NCBI RefSeq assembly: GCF_036346855.1
Contig: NZ_CP107841.1
Location: forward strand, 7,506,001-7,570,000
Length of the DNA: 64,000 nt
Source of the DNA: Streptomyces europaeiscabiei
Lineage (GTDB): Bacteria; Actinomycetota; Actinomycetes; Streptomycetales; Streptomycetaceae
Reading direction: 5' to 3'
Shown here: in pieces, positions 1 to 8,827 of the stretch
Position numbering within the stretch: position 1 is the first letter of the stretch
Layout: every line of letters starts with the position of its first letter
The notes under the pieces: model-generated
The model's input: the letters and a program-made list of their open reading frames with translations, nothing else
Told to the model about the DNA's origin: nothing
Databases searched by the model: none
Made by a program: the position numbers and the translations under genes

Positions 1-1
1 G

Positions 2-724
2 CACTTCGCGACCTACTGGGACGCGCTCAGCGAGTACTACCCGCAGTTCCTGCGCTCGGTGCTCTACGCGGGCTCGGCGACGCTCCTGTGTCTGCTCCTC
101 GGCTATCCGCTGGCGTACCTGATCGCTTTCCGGGCGGGCCGCTGGCGCAATCTGATCCTGATCCTGGTGATCGCCCCGTTCTTCACCAGCTTCCTGATCC
201 GCACCCTCGCCTGGAAGACGATCCTGTCGGACGGCGGCCCGGTCGTCGGCGCCCTCAACACCCTGCACGTCCTGGACGTCACCAGCTGGCTCGGCCTCAC
301 GGCCGGGGACCGTGTGCTGGCCACGCCGCTCGCGGTGGTCTGCGGCCTCACCTACAACTTCCTGCCGTTCATGATCCTGCCGCTCTACACCTCGCTGGAG
401 CGCATCGACGGGCGACTGCACGAGGCGGCCGGCGACCTCTACGCGAGGCCGTTCACGACGTTCCGCAGGGTCACGTTCCCGCTCTCCATGCCGGGCGTCG
501 TCTCCGGCACGCTGCTGACCTTCATCCCGGCCAGCGGCGACTACGTGAACGCCGAACTCCTCGGCTCCACCAACACCCAGATGATCGGCAACGTCATCCA
601 GAGCCAGTTCCTGCGGATCCTCGACTATCCGACGGCGGCGGCCCTTTCGTTCATCCTCATGGCCGCGATTCTTCTCATGGTCACGGTCTACATTCGCAAG
701 TCAGGGACGGAGGATCTGGTTTAA
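2..724 (+). CDS. ABC transporter permease, PotB type (5' end outside window)
   Basis: Inner-membrane permease of a polyamine-type (spermidine/putrescine family) ABC importer. The reading frame is open from the first base, so the N-terminus lies upstream of the window. Several hydrophobic segments are visible, and the EAA loop that contacts the ATPase is clear (HEAAGDLYARPFTTFRRVTFP), with the usual following Pro-Gly. The TAA stop is followed at once by the ATG of the second permease, so the two are co-translated. The cognate ATPase and binding protein are expected just upstream. Family assignment is firm; the substrate (polyamine) is inferred from the PotB/PotC pairing and from the PuuB-like oxidase that follows. 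Confidence 0.85.
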   Translation, partial: HFATYWDALSEYYPQFLRSVLYAGSATLLCLLLGYPLAYLIAFRAGRWRNLILILVIAPFFTSFLIRTLAWKTILSDGGPVVGALNTLHVLDVTSWLGLTAGDRVLATPLAVVCGLTYNFLPFMILPLYTSLERIDGRLHEAAGDLYARPFTTFRRVTFPLSMPGVVSGTLLTFIPASGDYVNAELLGSTNTQMIGNVIQSQFLRILDYPTAAALSFILMAAILLMVTVYIRKSGTEDLV

Positions 725-1525
725 ATGGCCTTCGTCAAATGGCTCAAGCGCCGTCTCGTCGTCATCGCGGGACTGCTGACGCTCGGATATCTGCTCCTGC
801 CGAACGTCGTCGTCACGGTCTTCTCCTTCAATCAGCCGAAGGGCCGCTTCAACTACAAGTGGCAGGAATTCTCCACGGCCGCCTGGACCGATCCGTGCGG
901 TGTCGCCGACCTGTGCGGCTCGCTCTCGCTCAGCCTCCAGCTGGCAGCCTGGGCGACCCTCGGCGCGACGGTCCTCGGCACGATGATCGCCTTCGCGCTG
1001 GTGCGGTACCGCTTCCGCGCGCGGGGCGCCGTCAACTCGCTGATCTTTCTCCCGATGGCGATGCCCGAGGTCGTGATGGCCGCCTCACTGCTCACCCTCT
1101 TCCTGAACCTGGGTGCACAGTTGGGATTCTGGACGATCCTCATCGCCCACATCATGTTCTGCCTGAGCTTCGTCGTCGTCGCCGTCAAGGCGCGCGTGAT
1201 GTCGATGGATCCGAGGCTGGAGGAGGCCGCGCGCGATCTGTACGCGGGTCCCGTCCAGACCTTCGTCCGGGTCACCCTGCCCATCGCAGCCCCCGGTATC
1301 GCGGCGGGCGCGCTGCTCGCCTTCGCGCTCTCCTTCGACGACTTCATCATCACCAATTTCAACGCGGGCTCGACCGTCACCTTCCCCATGTTCGTCTGGG
1401 GATCTGCACAACGCGGAACACCCGTCCAGATCAATGTCATCGGTACGGCCATGTTCCTGATCGCCGTACTGTTCGTGGTGGCCGGAATGGCCATCGGTAA
1501 CCGCAGGAAAAGGCAAAAAGCATAA
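725..1525 (+). CDS. ABC transporter permease, PotC type
   Basis: Second membrane subunit of the polyamine-type importer, 266 aa. A first transmembrane segment at about residues 11-33 is followed by an extracytoplasmic stretch with two Cys, then the core of five helices. The EAA loop (EEAARDLYAGPVQTFVRV) lies near residues 165-185, followed by a conserved Pro-Gly. The ATG begins on the base after the upstream stop, so translation is probably coupled. It heterodimerises with the upstream permease. No ATP-binding cassette is encoded downstream. Substrate is inferred from family and context, not from a diagnostic residue. Confidence 0.87.
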   Translation: MAFVKWLKRRLVVIAGLLTLGYLLLPNVVVTVFSFNQPKGRFNYKWQEFSTAAWTDPCGVADLCGSLSLSLQLAAWATLGATVLGTMIAFALVRYRFRARGAVNSLIFLPMAMPEVVMAASLLTLFLNLGAQLGFWTILIAHIMFCLSFVVVAVKARVMSMDPRLEEAARDLYAGPVQTFVRVTLPIAAPGIAAGALLAFALSFDDFIITNFNAGSTVTFPMFVWGSAQRGTPVQINVIGTAMFLIAVLFVVAGMAIGNRRKRQKA

Positions 1526-1556
1526 GCCGTTGTTGGCTCTGTAGGGAGTTGAAATC

Positions 1557-2975
1557 ATGGCCCCAAGCGCCATGAACCGTTGGACGAAGTCACTGGCCGA
1601 CGCACAGCCGGAGCCGTACTGGCTCGAAGATCCCGGCAAGCCCCACCCCGAGCCCGCGCTCACCGGCGCCGAGAGCTGCGACCTGCTGGTCGTCGGCGGT
1701 GGCTACAGCGGGCTGTGGACCGCGCTGATCGCCAAGGAGCGCGACCCCGGGCGTGATGTCGTCCTGCTGGAAGGCCGCGAGGTGGGCTGGGCCGCCTCCG
1801 GCCGCAACGGCGGCTTCTGTGCCGCCTCGATCACCCACGGCCTGGCCAACGGCCTCGCCCGCTGGCCCGACGAGATCCACAAGCTGGAGGAACTGGGCGC
1901 CCGCAACCTCGACGAGATCGAGGCGGCGGTCGCCCGCCACGGCCTCGACTGCGACTTCGAACGCACCGGCGAGATCGACGTCGCCACCGAGACCTATCAG
2001 GCCTGGGAACTGCGCGACTGGTACGACGAGATCACCCGCAAGGGCCTCGCCGACGGCATCGAGTTCCTGGACGCCGACGCGGTCCGCGACCAGGTCGCCT
2101 CACCCACCTTCCAGGCGGGCCTGCACGACCGCAGGGGCGTCGCCATGCTGCACCCCGCCAAGCTCGCCTGGGGTCTCAAGCGTGCCTGCCTGAACCTCGG
2201 CGTCCGCGTCTACGAGCACACCCCCGCGCTGAACCTGAAGGCGTACGGCGCCGGAATGGCCGTCCGCACGCCCTACGGCCAGGTCCGTACCCGGCAGGTG
2301 GCGCTCGGCACGAACATCTTCCCCAGCCTGGTCAAGCGCGTCCGCGCGTACACCGTCCCCGTCTACGACTACGCCCTGATGACCGAACCGCTGACCGCCG
2401 ACCAGCTGGCGTCGATCGGCTGGAAGAACCGGCAGGGGCTCGGGGACTCGGCCAACCAGTTCCACTACTTCCGGCTCAGCGCCGACAACCGGATCCTCTG
2501 GGGCGGCTACGACGCGGTCTACCAGTACGGCGGCCGGGTGCGCGCCGAGTACGACGACCGGCCGGAGACGTACGCCAAGCTCGCCGGGCACTTCTTCACC
2601 TGCTTCCCGCAGTTGGAGGGCGTCCGCTTCACCCACGCCTGGGGCGGCGCGATCGACACCTGCTCCCGCTTCTCGGCGTTCTTCGGCACCGCCCACCAGG
2701 GCAGAGTCGCCTACGCGGCCGGATACACGGGGCTGGGGGTGGGCGCCACCCGGTTCGGCGCCGACGTCATGCTCGACCTGCTCGCGGGCGAGCGCACCGA
2801 GCGCACCGAACTGGAGATGGTCCGCAGGAAGCCGCTGCCGTTCCCGCCGGAGCCGTTCGCCTGGACCGGTATCGCCCTCACCAAGTGGTCCCTGGCCCGC
2901 GCCGACTCCCACGCCGGCCGTCGCAACCTGTGGCTGAAGGCCATGGACCGGCTGGGGCTGGGCTTCGACAGCTGA
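1557..2975 (+). CDS. FAD-dependent amine oxidoreductase (DAO / PuuB-like)
   Basis: Flavoprotein of the D-amino-acid oxidase (glycine/sarcosine oxidase) superfamily, 472 aa, resembling gamma-glutamylputrescine oxidase. The N-terminal dinucleotide-binding motif (LLVVGGGYSGLWTA) is at about residues 42-56, followed by the acidic strand end (VVLLEGREVGW) and the ASGRNGG flavin-contact motif. The C-terminal GYTGLGVG is the second FAD signature. The ATG follows GGGAG at about 10 bases. It lies 31 bp behind the PotC-like permease on the same strand, so a transported amine is probably its substrate, oxidised to an aldehyde, ammonia (or amine) and H2O2. With the GABA aminotransferase and aldehyde dehydrogenase nearby this suggests putrescine-to-GABA catabolism; the exact substrate is inferred. 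Confidence 0.85.
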   Translation: MAPSAMNRWTKSLADAQPEPYWLEDPGKPHPEPALTGAESCDLLVVGGGYSGLWTALIAKERDPGRDVVLLEGREVGWAASGRNGGFCAASITHGLANGLARWPDEIHKLEELGARNLDEIEAAVARHGLDCDFERTGEIDVATETYQAWELRDWYDEITRKGLADGIEFLDADAVRDQVASPTFQAGLHDRRGVAMLHPAKLAWGLKRACLNLGVRVYEHTPALNLKAYGAGMAVRTPYGQVRTRQVALGTNIFPSLVKRVRAYTVPVYDYALMTEPLTADQLASIGWKNRQGLGDSANQFHYFRLSADNRILWGGYDAVYQYGGRVRAEYDDRPETYAKLAGHFFTCFPQLEGVRFTHAWGGAIDTCSRFSAFFGTAHQGRVAYAAGYTGLGVGATRFGADVMLDLLAGERTERTELEMVRRKPLPFPPEPFAWTGIALTKWSLARADSHAGRRNLWLKAMDRLGLGFDS

Positions 2976-3179
2976 CGGCGCGAAGAGACCGGAATCCACA
3001 GGTCAGCGGGGCGTGAAGGCGCGCACGTGATCAACAGGCGTGCGCCCTGCTGGGCCGTATTACCCCATTCACCACCAAGAAGTGGTCGGAACCCGCGTAA
3101 TGCCCGGCCGCAACCTCTGTCTGTGCTCCTGACGCGAAACCGCGTCCGACGGAGCTCTAGAGAGAGGAAGGTCCCTGTC

Positions 3180-3632
3180 ATGACTGGGGCCAAGACGGCG
3201 GCCGAGTGGCTGGCATCCGTATCACCGGATCCCGAGGCCTGTCGCTGGGAGTGGGAGCGCAACCCCCTGGGGGTCGCCCTGCTTCCGGCCGGCAGTGCCT
3301 GGGACGTGCTGATCCTGCCGGGCCTGCTCGGCTATCCCACGCTCGACGTGCTGACCCGCATCATCGACCAGCCCGGACCCGTGCTCGTCGACTTCGGCGA
3401 CGACCGCATGGGCTTCTTCGTACCGCCGGGCACGGCGGCGCGGTGGCTCGGCACGGGGGTGCGCAGCGCGGGCCGCGGCACCTGGATCGTGGTGCCGTAC
3501 CCGGGCCGGCAGACCGGCGGAGTCCGCTGGCTGATCCCGCCGGACGGCAGCGGCACTCTCACCGACCCGGCACTGCTCGAACTGGCTATGCACGAGGCGG
3601 CGGCGAGCCTGGCCAGGGACGAGGACCGGTGA
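3180..3632 (+). CDS. conserved streptomycete protein of unknown function
   Basis: 150-aa soluble protein with no signal peptide or transmembrane helix. ATG 3180 was chosen because AGAGAGGAAGG lies just upstream; the frame is open further 5' to 3027, but that extension is basic and low in conserved character. The body has an alpha/beta feel, with hydrophobic strands alternating with Gly/Pro turns (DVLILPGLLGYP, PVLVDFGDDRMGFFVPPGTA, TWIVVPYPGRQTGGVRWL). The PPGTA...W...G layout recalls the small prim-pol-like proteins sometimes annotated in Streptomyces as bifunctional DNA primase/polymerase N-terminal domain, but I see no catalytic acidic triad that would justify that name. Function unknown; gene reality fairly sure. 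Confidence 0.7.
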   Translation: MTGAKTAAEWLASVSPDPEACRWEWERNPLGVALLPAGSAWDVLILPGLLGYPTLDVLTRIIDQPGPVLVDFGDDRMGFFVPPGTAARWLGTGVRSAGRGTWIVVPYPGRQTGGVRWLIPPDGSGTLTDPALLELAMHEAAASLARDEDR

Positions 3633-3634
3633 CC

Positions 3635-3650
3635 GGGGGCTGACAGCCCC
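3635..3650. terminator. short stem-loop between convergent genes
   Basis: GGGGCTG and CAGCCCC face each other across a very short loop in the gap between convergent genes ending at 3632 (+) and 3721 (-). There is no T-run, as is usual in Streptomyces. Weak evidence. Confidence 0.3.
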
Positions 3651-3720
3651 ACGACGTGACGGCGGCCGTCCCCCGGCCGCACCGCGCTCTCGTCGGCCAC
3701 CCGTGCGGCCGACGCGGACG

Positions 3721-4584
3721 TCACCCGGCAGGACCCCGGCGTACCCGCAACCACCGCGAGGAGAGCAGCAGCCTCAGCGAGGAGAGCAGCAGCGCGCACA
3801 CGCACCAGCTCGCCACCACGTCGAGCGGCCAGTGGTAGCCCTGGCGCACCAGGCCGAAGCCGACCCCGATGTTCACCACGACCGCGAGGACGACGACCGC
3901 GCGGCGCGCGGGGGCGCCGCGCAGCCACGGCAGCAGAAGCAGGACGGCACCGCCGTACGCGACGGAGGCGGTCGCGGTGTGGCCGGACGGGTAGAAACCC
4001 GTGCCCGGGCCCATGATCGGTGGGCCCGACCGGGCGATGAACTCCTTCAGCGGGATCACCCAGAGCGGTACGGCGGCCAGGAGGAGGGCCGCCGCGGCGG
4101 AGGGCCGCCACCAGTGGTCCGTACCGGTGGCACGCGTACGCCACGCGACGTACAGGAGCGCGAGGGCGAGGGCCGGGACGGCGACCGTGATGTTGCCGAG
4201 GTCGGCGAGGAACTGGGTGGGGGCGCCCCGGTGGACGAGGGAGTCGCTGAGGCGTTCGTCCGCGCGGGCCAGTGGGCCGTGCGCGAGGACCTGCCAGGTG
4301 ATCAGCGCGAAGAGGAGGGCCGGGGTGCCGAGAAGGAGGAGGACGGCAGGGCGGCCGGAGGGGGTGGTCGGCCACCCCCGAACAGGGGGGGTGGTTCGGG
4401 GGCGGCCGACCGGATCGGTGTGCCGCTCGCCCCGGGGGGTTTGGGGCGGGCGGCCGTCCGATCGGTGAGGAGATCCGGAGCCGGAAGCTCCGGGTGTGTG
4501 CGCGAGGGCACGACCAGGGCGAAGCTGGGGAGGCCCCGACCCGGTGTCGCCCACAGTCCCCTGTGGGCGGGGTGTATCTCTCAT
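3721..4584 (-). CDS. PAP2-family membrane phosphatase
   Basis: Integral-membrane phosphatase of the type 2 phosphatidic acid phosphatase family, probably acting on a lipid phosphate or undecaprenyl pyrophosphate at the outer face. The three-part PAP2 signature is present: K-EFIAR-SGPP (about residue 170), the PSGH motif, and the late R-QGYHW-PLD with catalytic His and Asp. About six hydrophobic segments occur between residues 80 and 280. The first ~75 residues are Arg/Pro-rich and disordered, and ATG 4584 has no good ribosome binding site, so the true start may be an internal GTG nearer the first helix. It is convergent with the gene ending at 3632. Substrate unknown. Confidence 0.8.
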   Translation of the reverse strand: MRDTPRPQGTVGDTGSGPPQLRPGRALAHTPGASGSGSPHRSDGRPPQTPRGERHTDPVGRPRTTPPVRGWPTTPSGRPAVLLLLGTPALLFALITWQVLAHGPLARADERLSDSLVHRGAPTQFLADLGNITVAVPALALALLYVAWRTRATGTDHWWRPSAAAALLLAAVPLWVIPLKEFIARSGPPIMGPGTGFYPSGHTATASVAYGGAVLLLLPWLRGAPARRAVVVLAVVVNIGVGFGLVRQGYHWPLDVVASWCVCALLLSSLRLLLSSRWLRVRRGPAG

Positions 4585-4805
4585 CTGCGTCAGAACCTAC
4601 GACAGGGAACGCGGTGACGACAGCCGGAATCGCGACCCGACATGCACCTTGCACACCTTCTTCACGTGCTCTGACGCTTGTCCACAGGGACCGGAATCCG
4701 GGATCGGATTCCGGTTCCGGGAAGCGTGGGACGTCGGAGGCGGATGGGAGATTCCGTATGCGGGCGCCCCGCACAAAGGGGCGCTCGCCCACCGTGCGCC
4801 GAACG

Positions 4806-6149
4806 TCAGACGCGGGTGAACGCCTGCTCGATGATGTCGAGGCCCTCGCTCAGGAGGTCCTCGCCGATGACGAGCGGCGGCAGGAAGCGCAGCACGTTGC
4901 CGTAGGTGCCACAGGTCAGGACCAGCAGACCCTCCTGGTGGCAGGCCTTCGCCAGCGCGGCGGTCGCCTCCGGGTTCGGCTCCTTCGTCGTACGGTCCTT
5001 GACCAGCTCGATGGCGATCATGGCGCCGCGGCCGCGGATGTCGCCGATGACGTCGAACTTCTCGGCCATGGCGGTGAGGCGGGCCTTCATGACCGCCTCG
5101 ATGCTCTTCGCCCTGGCGTTGAGGTCGAGCTCCTTCATCGTCTCGATCGAGCCGAGGGCGCCCGCGCAGGCGACGGGGTTGCCGCCGTAGGTGCCGCCCA
5201 GGCCGCCCGCGTGCGCCGCGTCCATGATCTCCGCGCGCCCGGTGACGGCGGCGAGCGGGAGACCGCCGGCGATGCCCTTGGCGGTGGTGATCAGGTCCGG
5301 GACGATGCCCTCGTCCTCGCAGGCGAACCACTGGCCGGTGCGGCAGAAGCCGGACTGGATCTCGTCGGCGACGAAGACGATGCCGTTGTCGGCGGCGAAC
5401 CTGCTGATCGCGGGCAGGAAGCCCTTGGCCGGCTCGATGAAGCCGCCCTCGCCGAGCAGCGGCTCGATGATGATCGCGGCCACGTTCTCCGCGCCGACCT
5501 GCTTGGAGATCTGGTCGATGGCCTGCGCGGCGGCCTCGGGGCCCGCGTTCTGCGGACCGGTCGGCCAGCGGTAGCCGTACGCCACCGGGACGCGGTACAC
5601 CTCGGGGGCGAACGGGCCGAAGCCGTGCTTGTACGGCATGTTCTTCGCGGTCAGGGCCATCGTGAGGTTGGTGCGGCCGTGGTAGCCGTGGTCGAACACG
5701 ACCACGGCCTGCCGCCTGGTGTACGACCGGGCGATCTTCACGGCGTTCTCGACGGCCTCGGCACCGCTGTTGAACAGCGCGGACTTCTTGGCGTGGTCGC
5801 CCGGGGTCAGCTCGGCCAGGGCCTCGGCGACGGCGACGTAGCCCTCGTACGGCGTGACCATGAAACAGGTGTGCGTGAAGTCCTGGAGCTGGGCGGCGGC
5901 CCGGCGCACGACGGCCTCGGCGCTGGCGCCGACGCTGGTGACGGCGATGCCCGAGCCGAAGTCGATCAGCCGGTTGCCGTCGACGTCCTCGATGATGCCG
6001 CCGCCCGCGCGCGCGGTGAACACCGGCAGCACCGACCCCACCCCCGCCGCGACAGCGGCGACACGACGAGCCTGCAGCTCCTGGGACTTCGGTCCGGGGA
6101 TGGCGGTGACTACGCGGCGCTCCTGGGGAAGCGGCGGAAGGGCGGTCAT
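4806..6149 (-). CDS. gabT: 4-aminobutyrate aminotransferase
   Basis: PLP-dependent class III aminotransferase, 447 aa, transferring the amino group of GABA (or a related omega-amine) to 2-oxoglutarate to give succinate semialdehyde. The fold landmarks are in order: NSGAEAVENAVKIAR, the HGYHGRTN loop, IIEPLLGEGG, VADEIQSGFCRTG with the PLP-ring Asp, and TTAKGIAGG with the Schiff-base Lys near residue 291. ATG 6149 has AGGGAG at good spacing; the frame stays open further upstream, but that sequence is not conserved-looking. It stands alone on the reverse strand between the PAP2 gene and a divergent ATPase. The aldehyde dehydrogenase at 11159 would oxidise its product, and the PucR protein at 8828 is a plausible controller. 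Confidence 0.92.
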   Translation of the reverse strand: MTALPPLPQERRVVTAIPGPKSQELQARRVAAVAAGVGSVLPVFTARAGGGIIEDVDGNRLIDFGSGIAVTSVGASAEAVVRRAAAQLQDFTHTCFMVTPYEGYVAVAEALAELTPGDHAKKSALFNSGAEAVENAVKIARSYTRRQAVVVFDHGYHGRTNLTMALTAKNMPYKHGFGPFAPEVYRVPVAYGYRWPTGPQNAGPEAAAQAIDQISKQVGAENVAAIIIEPLLGEGGFIEPAKGFLPAISRFAADNGIVFVADEIQSGFCRTGQWFACEDEGIVPDLITTAKGIAGGLPLAAVTGRAEIMDAAHAGGLGGTYGGNPVACAGALGSIETMKELDLNARAKSIEAVMKARLTAMAEKFDVIGDIRGRGAMIAIELVKDRTTKEPNPEATAALAKACHQEGLLVLTCGTYGNVLRFLPPLVIGEDLLSEGLDIIEQAFTRV

Positions 6150-6488
6150 GGGAGCTCCCTGGTGATCGTGCGTGTGTACGTCATGGGACGTACGGGGGCG
6201 GGTCGGCGCTCGCGCCGACCGGTGAGGGTGTTTTCGGACGGCTTGCCTTCTCTTTTCTCGCAGGCTAGGGCGGCGACCGGAGGGTGGGCATGCTCCATGT
6301 GGGCGTTGTCGAGGGTTCGTCTTGTCCGCGTTGGACATGGAGCAACGGTGGGCACGGGTGTGCGCCCGGCCGCGTAATACGGTGAGCGCAGGGGGCCGCC
6401 CGGGCGCGTAAACGGTGAACTCCCCTTGCGGGAGCGTTAGATTGGCTCGCTGATGGTGGACGGAACGGCTGGTCAGGGGGCAGGCGCG
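6150..6488. other. divergent intergenic region, gabT / membrane ATPase
   Basis: Roughly 340 bp between divergently read genes. It should contain the gabT promoter (reverse) and the ATPase promoter (forward, listed separately). No palindrome strong enough to call an operator was found. ATG 6453 opens the forward frame early, but it lacks a Shine-Dalgarno sequence. Confidence 0.5.
6415..6443 (+). promoter_or_regulatory. candidate promoter for the membrane ATPase gene
   Basis: GTGAAC, a 17-nt spacer, then TAGATT, placing transcription start near 6450. That would give a ~40-nt leader to ATG 6489 or a nearly leaderless start at ATG 6453. The -10 fits the streptomycete TAg/aRRT type; the -35 is imperfect. 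Confidence 0.4.
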
Positions 6489-8618
6489 ATGAACAGCGAC
6501 GGAACGCGGGACGCGCGAGGCACGCAGGCGAATCCCGTGCCGCGTCCGGCGGGGTCGCCGGAGATGCCCGCGGCGCCTCCCCTGCCACCCATGCCGGCAG
6601 GAACCCCGGGAGCGCCGCCCAGGCCGGACGGGAGCGCCTTCCTGTCCTGGCTGCGGACGCCGCGACCCGACGCGGCACCCGGCGTGTGGCGGTTCGGGCA
6701 CCGGCCGCGGCCGGCGGAGGAGCCGGAGACCGTCCCCGCCCGGCAGCTGCTCGGCGGCGCCCTGATCGCCTTCCTCGTCGGCTGGCTGATCTGGTCCCTG
6801 CTCTGGAACGGTTACCTCGGCGGCTGGTGGCTCGTGCCGCTCTTCGCGATGATCCCGGACTCCTGGGCGCCGGCCCACTCGTACTCCGCGGTGGTCCTCA
6901 GCTATGTCTGGTACACGGTCGTCGCCCTGACGATCCTGATCGGTGTCGGACGGCTCGGCCGCTGGGGCGAGGTCTGGCGACGGTACGGCGCTCCGCGCTT
7001 CCGGCGGCCGCAGCAGCGTCAGGCCGCACCGCCGCCCGAGGACGACCCCGCCCGGTGGAACCAGCTCCGCGAGGCCGGGGCCGTCGATGCCGCCGAGCGG
7101 CTGGTCGGCGAGGCGCAGGCCGGGCTCATGCGGGACGTGGATCATGCCCGGATCATGCGGGCCTGGCAGGGCGTGCGGAGCGGGCGGCACAGTCTGGCGA
7201 CGTTCACCGGCGCGGTGCTGAAGGACGGCGCGGCGGCGTGTCTGCACCCCTCCGGGGAGCGGGACCTGCCCGGACGGCTCGCCAGGCACGACATGGTCAC
7301 CGGACAGGTCCGCCTGGGCGGCACCGTCGACGACCCGCGCAACCCGTACGCCTACCGGGGCACGGGCCTCGCCCTGGGTCCCGAACTGCTCGGCACGTCC
7401 CTGCTGGCCGTCGGGCCCGCCGGATCGGGCAAGACCGGGAGTGTCGTCTGGCCCGTCGCCGAGTCGCTGTGTCTGCACGCGCTCGCCGGGCGGGCCGCGG
7501 TGGTGGTCGTGGGCGCGGCGGGTGCCGGGCTCGGACCGGCGGACGCCTACGACGTCGTCGTACGCATCGGGAACCCGGAGTCCGTCCACGACCTCGACCT
7601 CTACGGGGGGACCACGGACCCCGACGAGGCCGCGGCCGTCCTCGCGGAGGCGCTCGTCGGCGACCTCACCGACCCGCACCCCGGCGGCGACAGCCGGCGC
7701 TCCACCACGGTGCTCGCCCAGCTGCTCGGCCCGTTCCGGGCGGTGCACGGGCGCTTCCCGTCGGTGCCGCAGCTGCGGCAGCTGCTGGACGGCTCGCCCG
7801 GCCCGCTGGGCGAGCTGCGCAAGGCCCTCCAGAACGCCGGACAGGAGTCGCTGCTGCGCGAACTGGACGCGCGGGAACGTCAGCTCGGGCATCCCGGGGA
7901 CGTCAGCGGCGTACTGGCCGACCGGGTCGCCCTCCTCGACCGGCCCGCCTTCGCCGGGTTCTTCGACACCTCCGGCCAGTCCCGGCCCTTCTCCCTCCGC
8001 GCCCTCGACCACCCCGTACGGGTCCGTATCGACCTCCCCGAGCGCGGCCACGCCGACGCCTCGCGCATCCTGGCGCGGCTGGTTCTGGCCCAGTTCACCG
8101 CGAGCGTCGCCGTACGGGAGGACCGGTCGCTGTTCGCCTGCCTCGTGCTGGACGACGCGACCGGGGTCGTCACGCCGGAGGCCGTACGCGCCATCCAGCG
8201 GCTGCGTTCGACCAACGCGGGCACGGTCCTCACCCTGCGCACCCTCGACGACGTGCCCCGGCCGCTGCGCGGGCCGCTCCTCGGTGCCACCGGCTGCCGG
8301 ATGGCACTGTCCGGGCTCACCCCGTGGGACGGGCAGGACTTCGCCGAGGTCTGGGGCAAGGAGTGGACCGAGGCGCGGGACGTCACCGACCGGCAGATCA
8401 TCGCCGACTCCCCGGCGGGCAAGGCCTGGCACGCGCTGCGCCGCGCCATCACCGGCCACGCACCCACCGCGCGGGCCGTGACCGTGCGCCAGGTCGAACG
8501 GGAACGGTGGTCGGCATCCGAACTGGCGCACGGTGTGCCGCCGGGCCACGCGGTGCTGTCGCTGACGAACGTGCGGGGCGAGCACGCGCCGCCGTTGCTG
8601 GTGGATCTGCGGGGCTGA
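6489..8618 (+). CDS. membrane-anchored TraG/FtsK-like ATPase, function unknown
   Basis: Large ATP-binding membrane protein of about 709 aa. A Pro-rich disordered N-terminus is followed by two hydrophobic segments (about residues 90-150), a charged linker, and a P-loop (GPAGSGKTG) about 310 residues in. The layout, two helices then a conjugation-coupling-type ATPase, resembles TraG/TraD/FtsK-family motor proteins, although no mobilisation genes are nearby. A hydrophobic strand ending in two Asp (FACLVLDDATG) is a good Walker B. ATG 6489 was chosen because AGGGGG lies at about 9-14 bases; ATG 6453 adds 12 residues and cannot be excluded. It is divergent from gabT and 209 bp upstream of pucR. 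Role inferred only at the level of ATP-driven membrane process. Confidence 0.8.
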   Translation: MNSDGTRDARGTQANPVPRPAGSPEMPAAPPLPPMPAGTPGAPPRPDGSAFLSWLRTPRPDAAPGVWRFGHRPRPAEEPETVPARQLLGGALIAFLVGWLIWSLLWNGYLGGWWLVPLFAMIPDSWAPAHSYSAVVLSYVWYTVVALTILIGVGRLGRWGEVWRRYGAPRFRRPQQRQAAPPPEDDPARWNQLREAGAVDAAERLVGEAQAGLMRDVDHARIMRAWQGVRSGRHSLATFTGAVLKDGAAACLHPSGERDLPGRLARHDMVTGQVRLGGTVDDPRNPYAYRGTGLALGPELLGTSLLAVGPAGSGKTGSVVWPVAESLCLHALAGRAAVVVVGAAGAGLGPADAYDVVVRIGNPESVHDLDLYGGTTDPDEAAAVLAEALVGDLTDPHPGGDSRRSTTVLAQLLGPFRAVHGRFPSVPQLRQLLDGSPGPLGELRKALQNAGQESLLRELDARERQLGHPGDVSGVLADRVALLDRPAFAGFFDTSGQSRPFSLRALDHPVRVRIDLPERGHADASRILARLVLAQFTASVAVREDRSLFACLVLDDATGVVTPEAVRAIQRLRSTNAGTVLTLRTLDDVPRPLRGPLLGATGCRMALSGLTPWDGQDFAEVWGKEWTEARDVTDRQIIADSPAGKAWHALRRAITGHAPTARAVTVRQVERERWSASELAHGVPPGHAVLSLTNVRGEHAPPLLVDLRG

Positions 8619-8827
8619 GCCGAGCCACCGGGGAGCCGTCGTGTACGGCGTTCGATTTGAGCCACTCGGTATGCGGTGCGTGGGGCTTGTGATCGTACGG
8701 TGAGGCAGAATCGGGACAGGTCGTTCATACGCGGCGGCCAAATGTCGATGCGCGCCACGCAGCCCGACTCCGACTCCCACTCCGACTCCTACTCCGCCTC
8801 CGTCTCTGACGTCGACCTGAAGGTCAC
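8619..8827. other. intergenic region before the PucR gene
   Basis: Contains a hexamer-like run of CCGACT/CCCACT units at about 8762-8800 and presumably the pucR promoter. No gene seen. Confidence 0.4.

Noticed and set aside
3180..3632. Annotation as bifunctional DNA primase/polymerase
   Set aside because: I recall that label for loosely similar small proteins, but the acidic catalytic residues are not seen, so I kept it as unknown.
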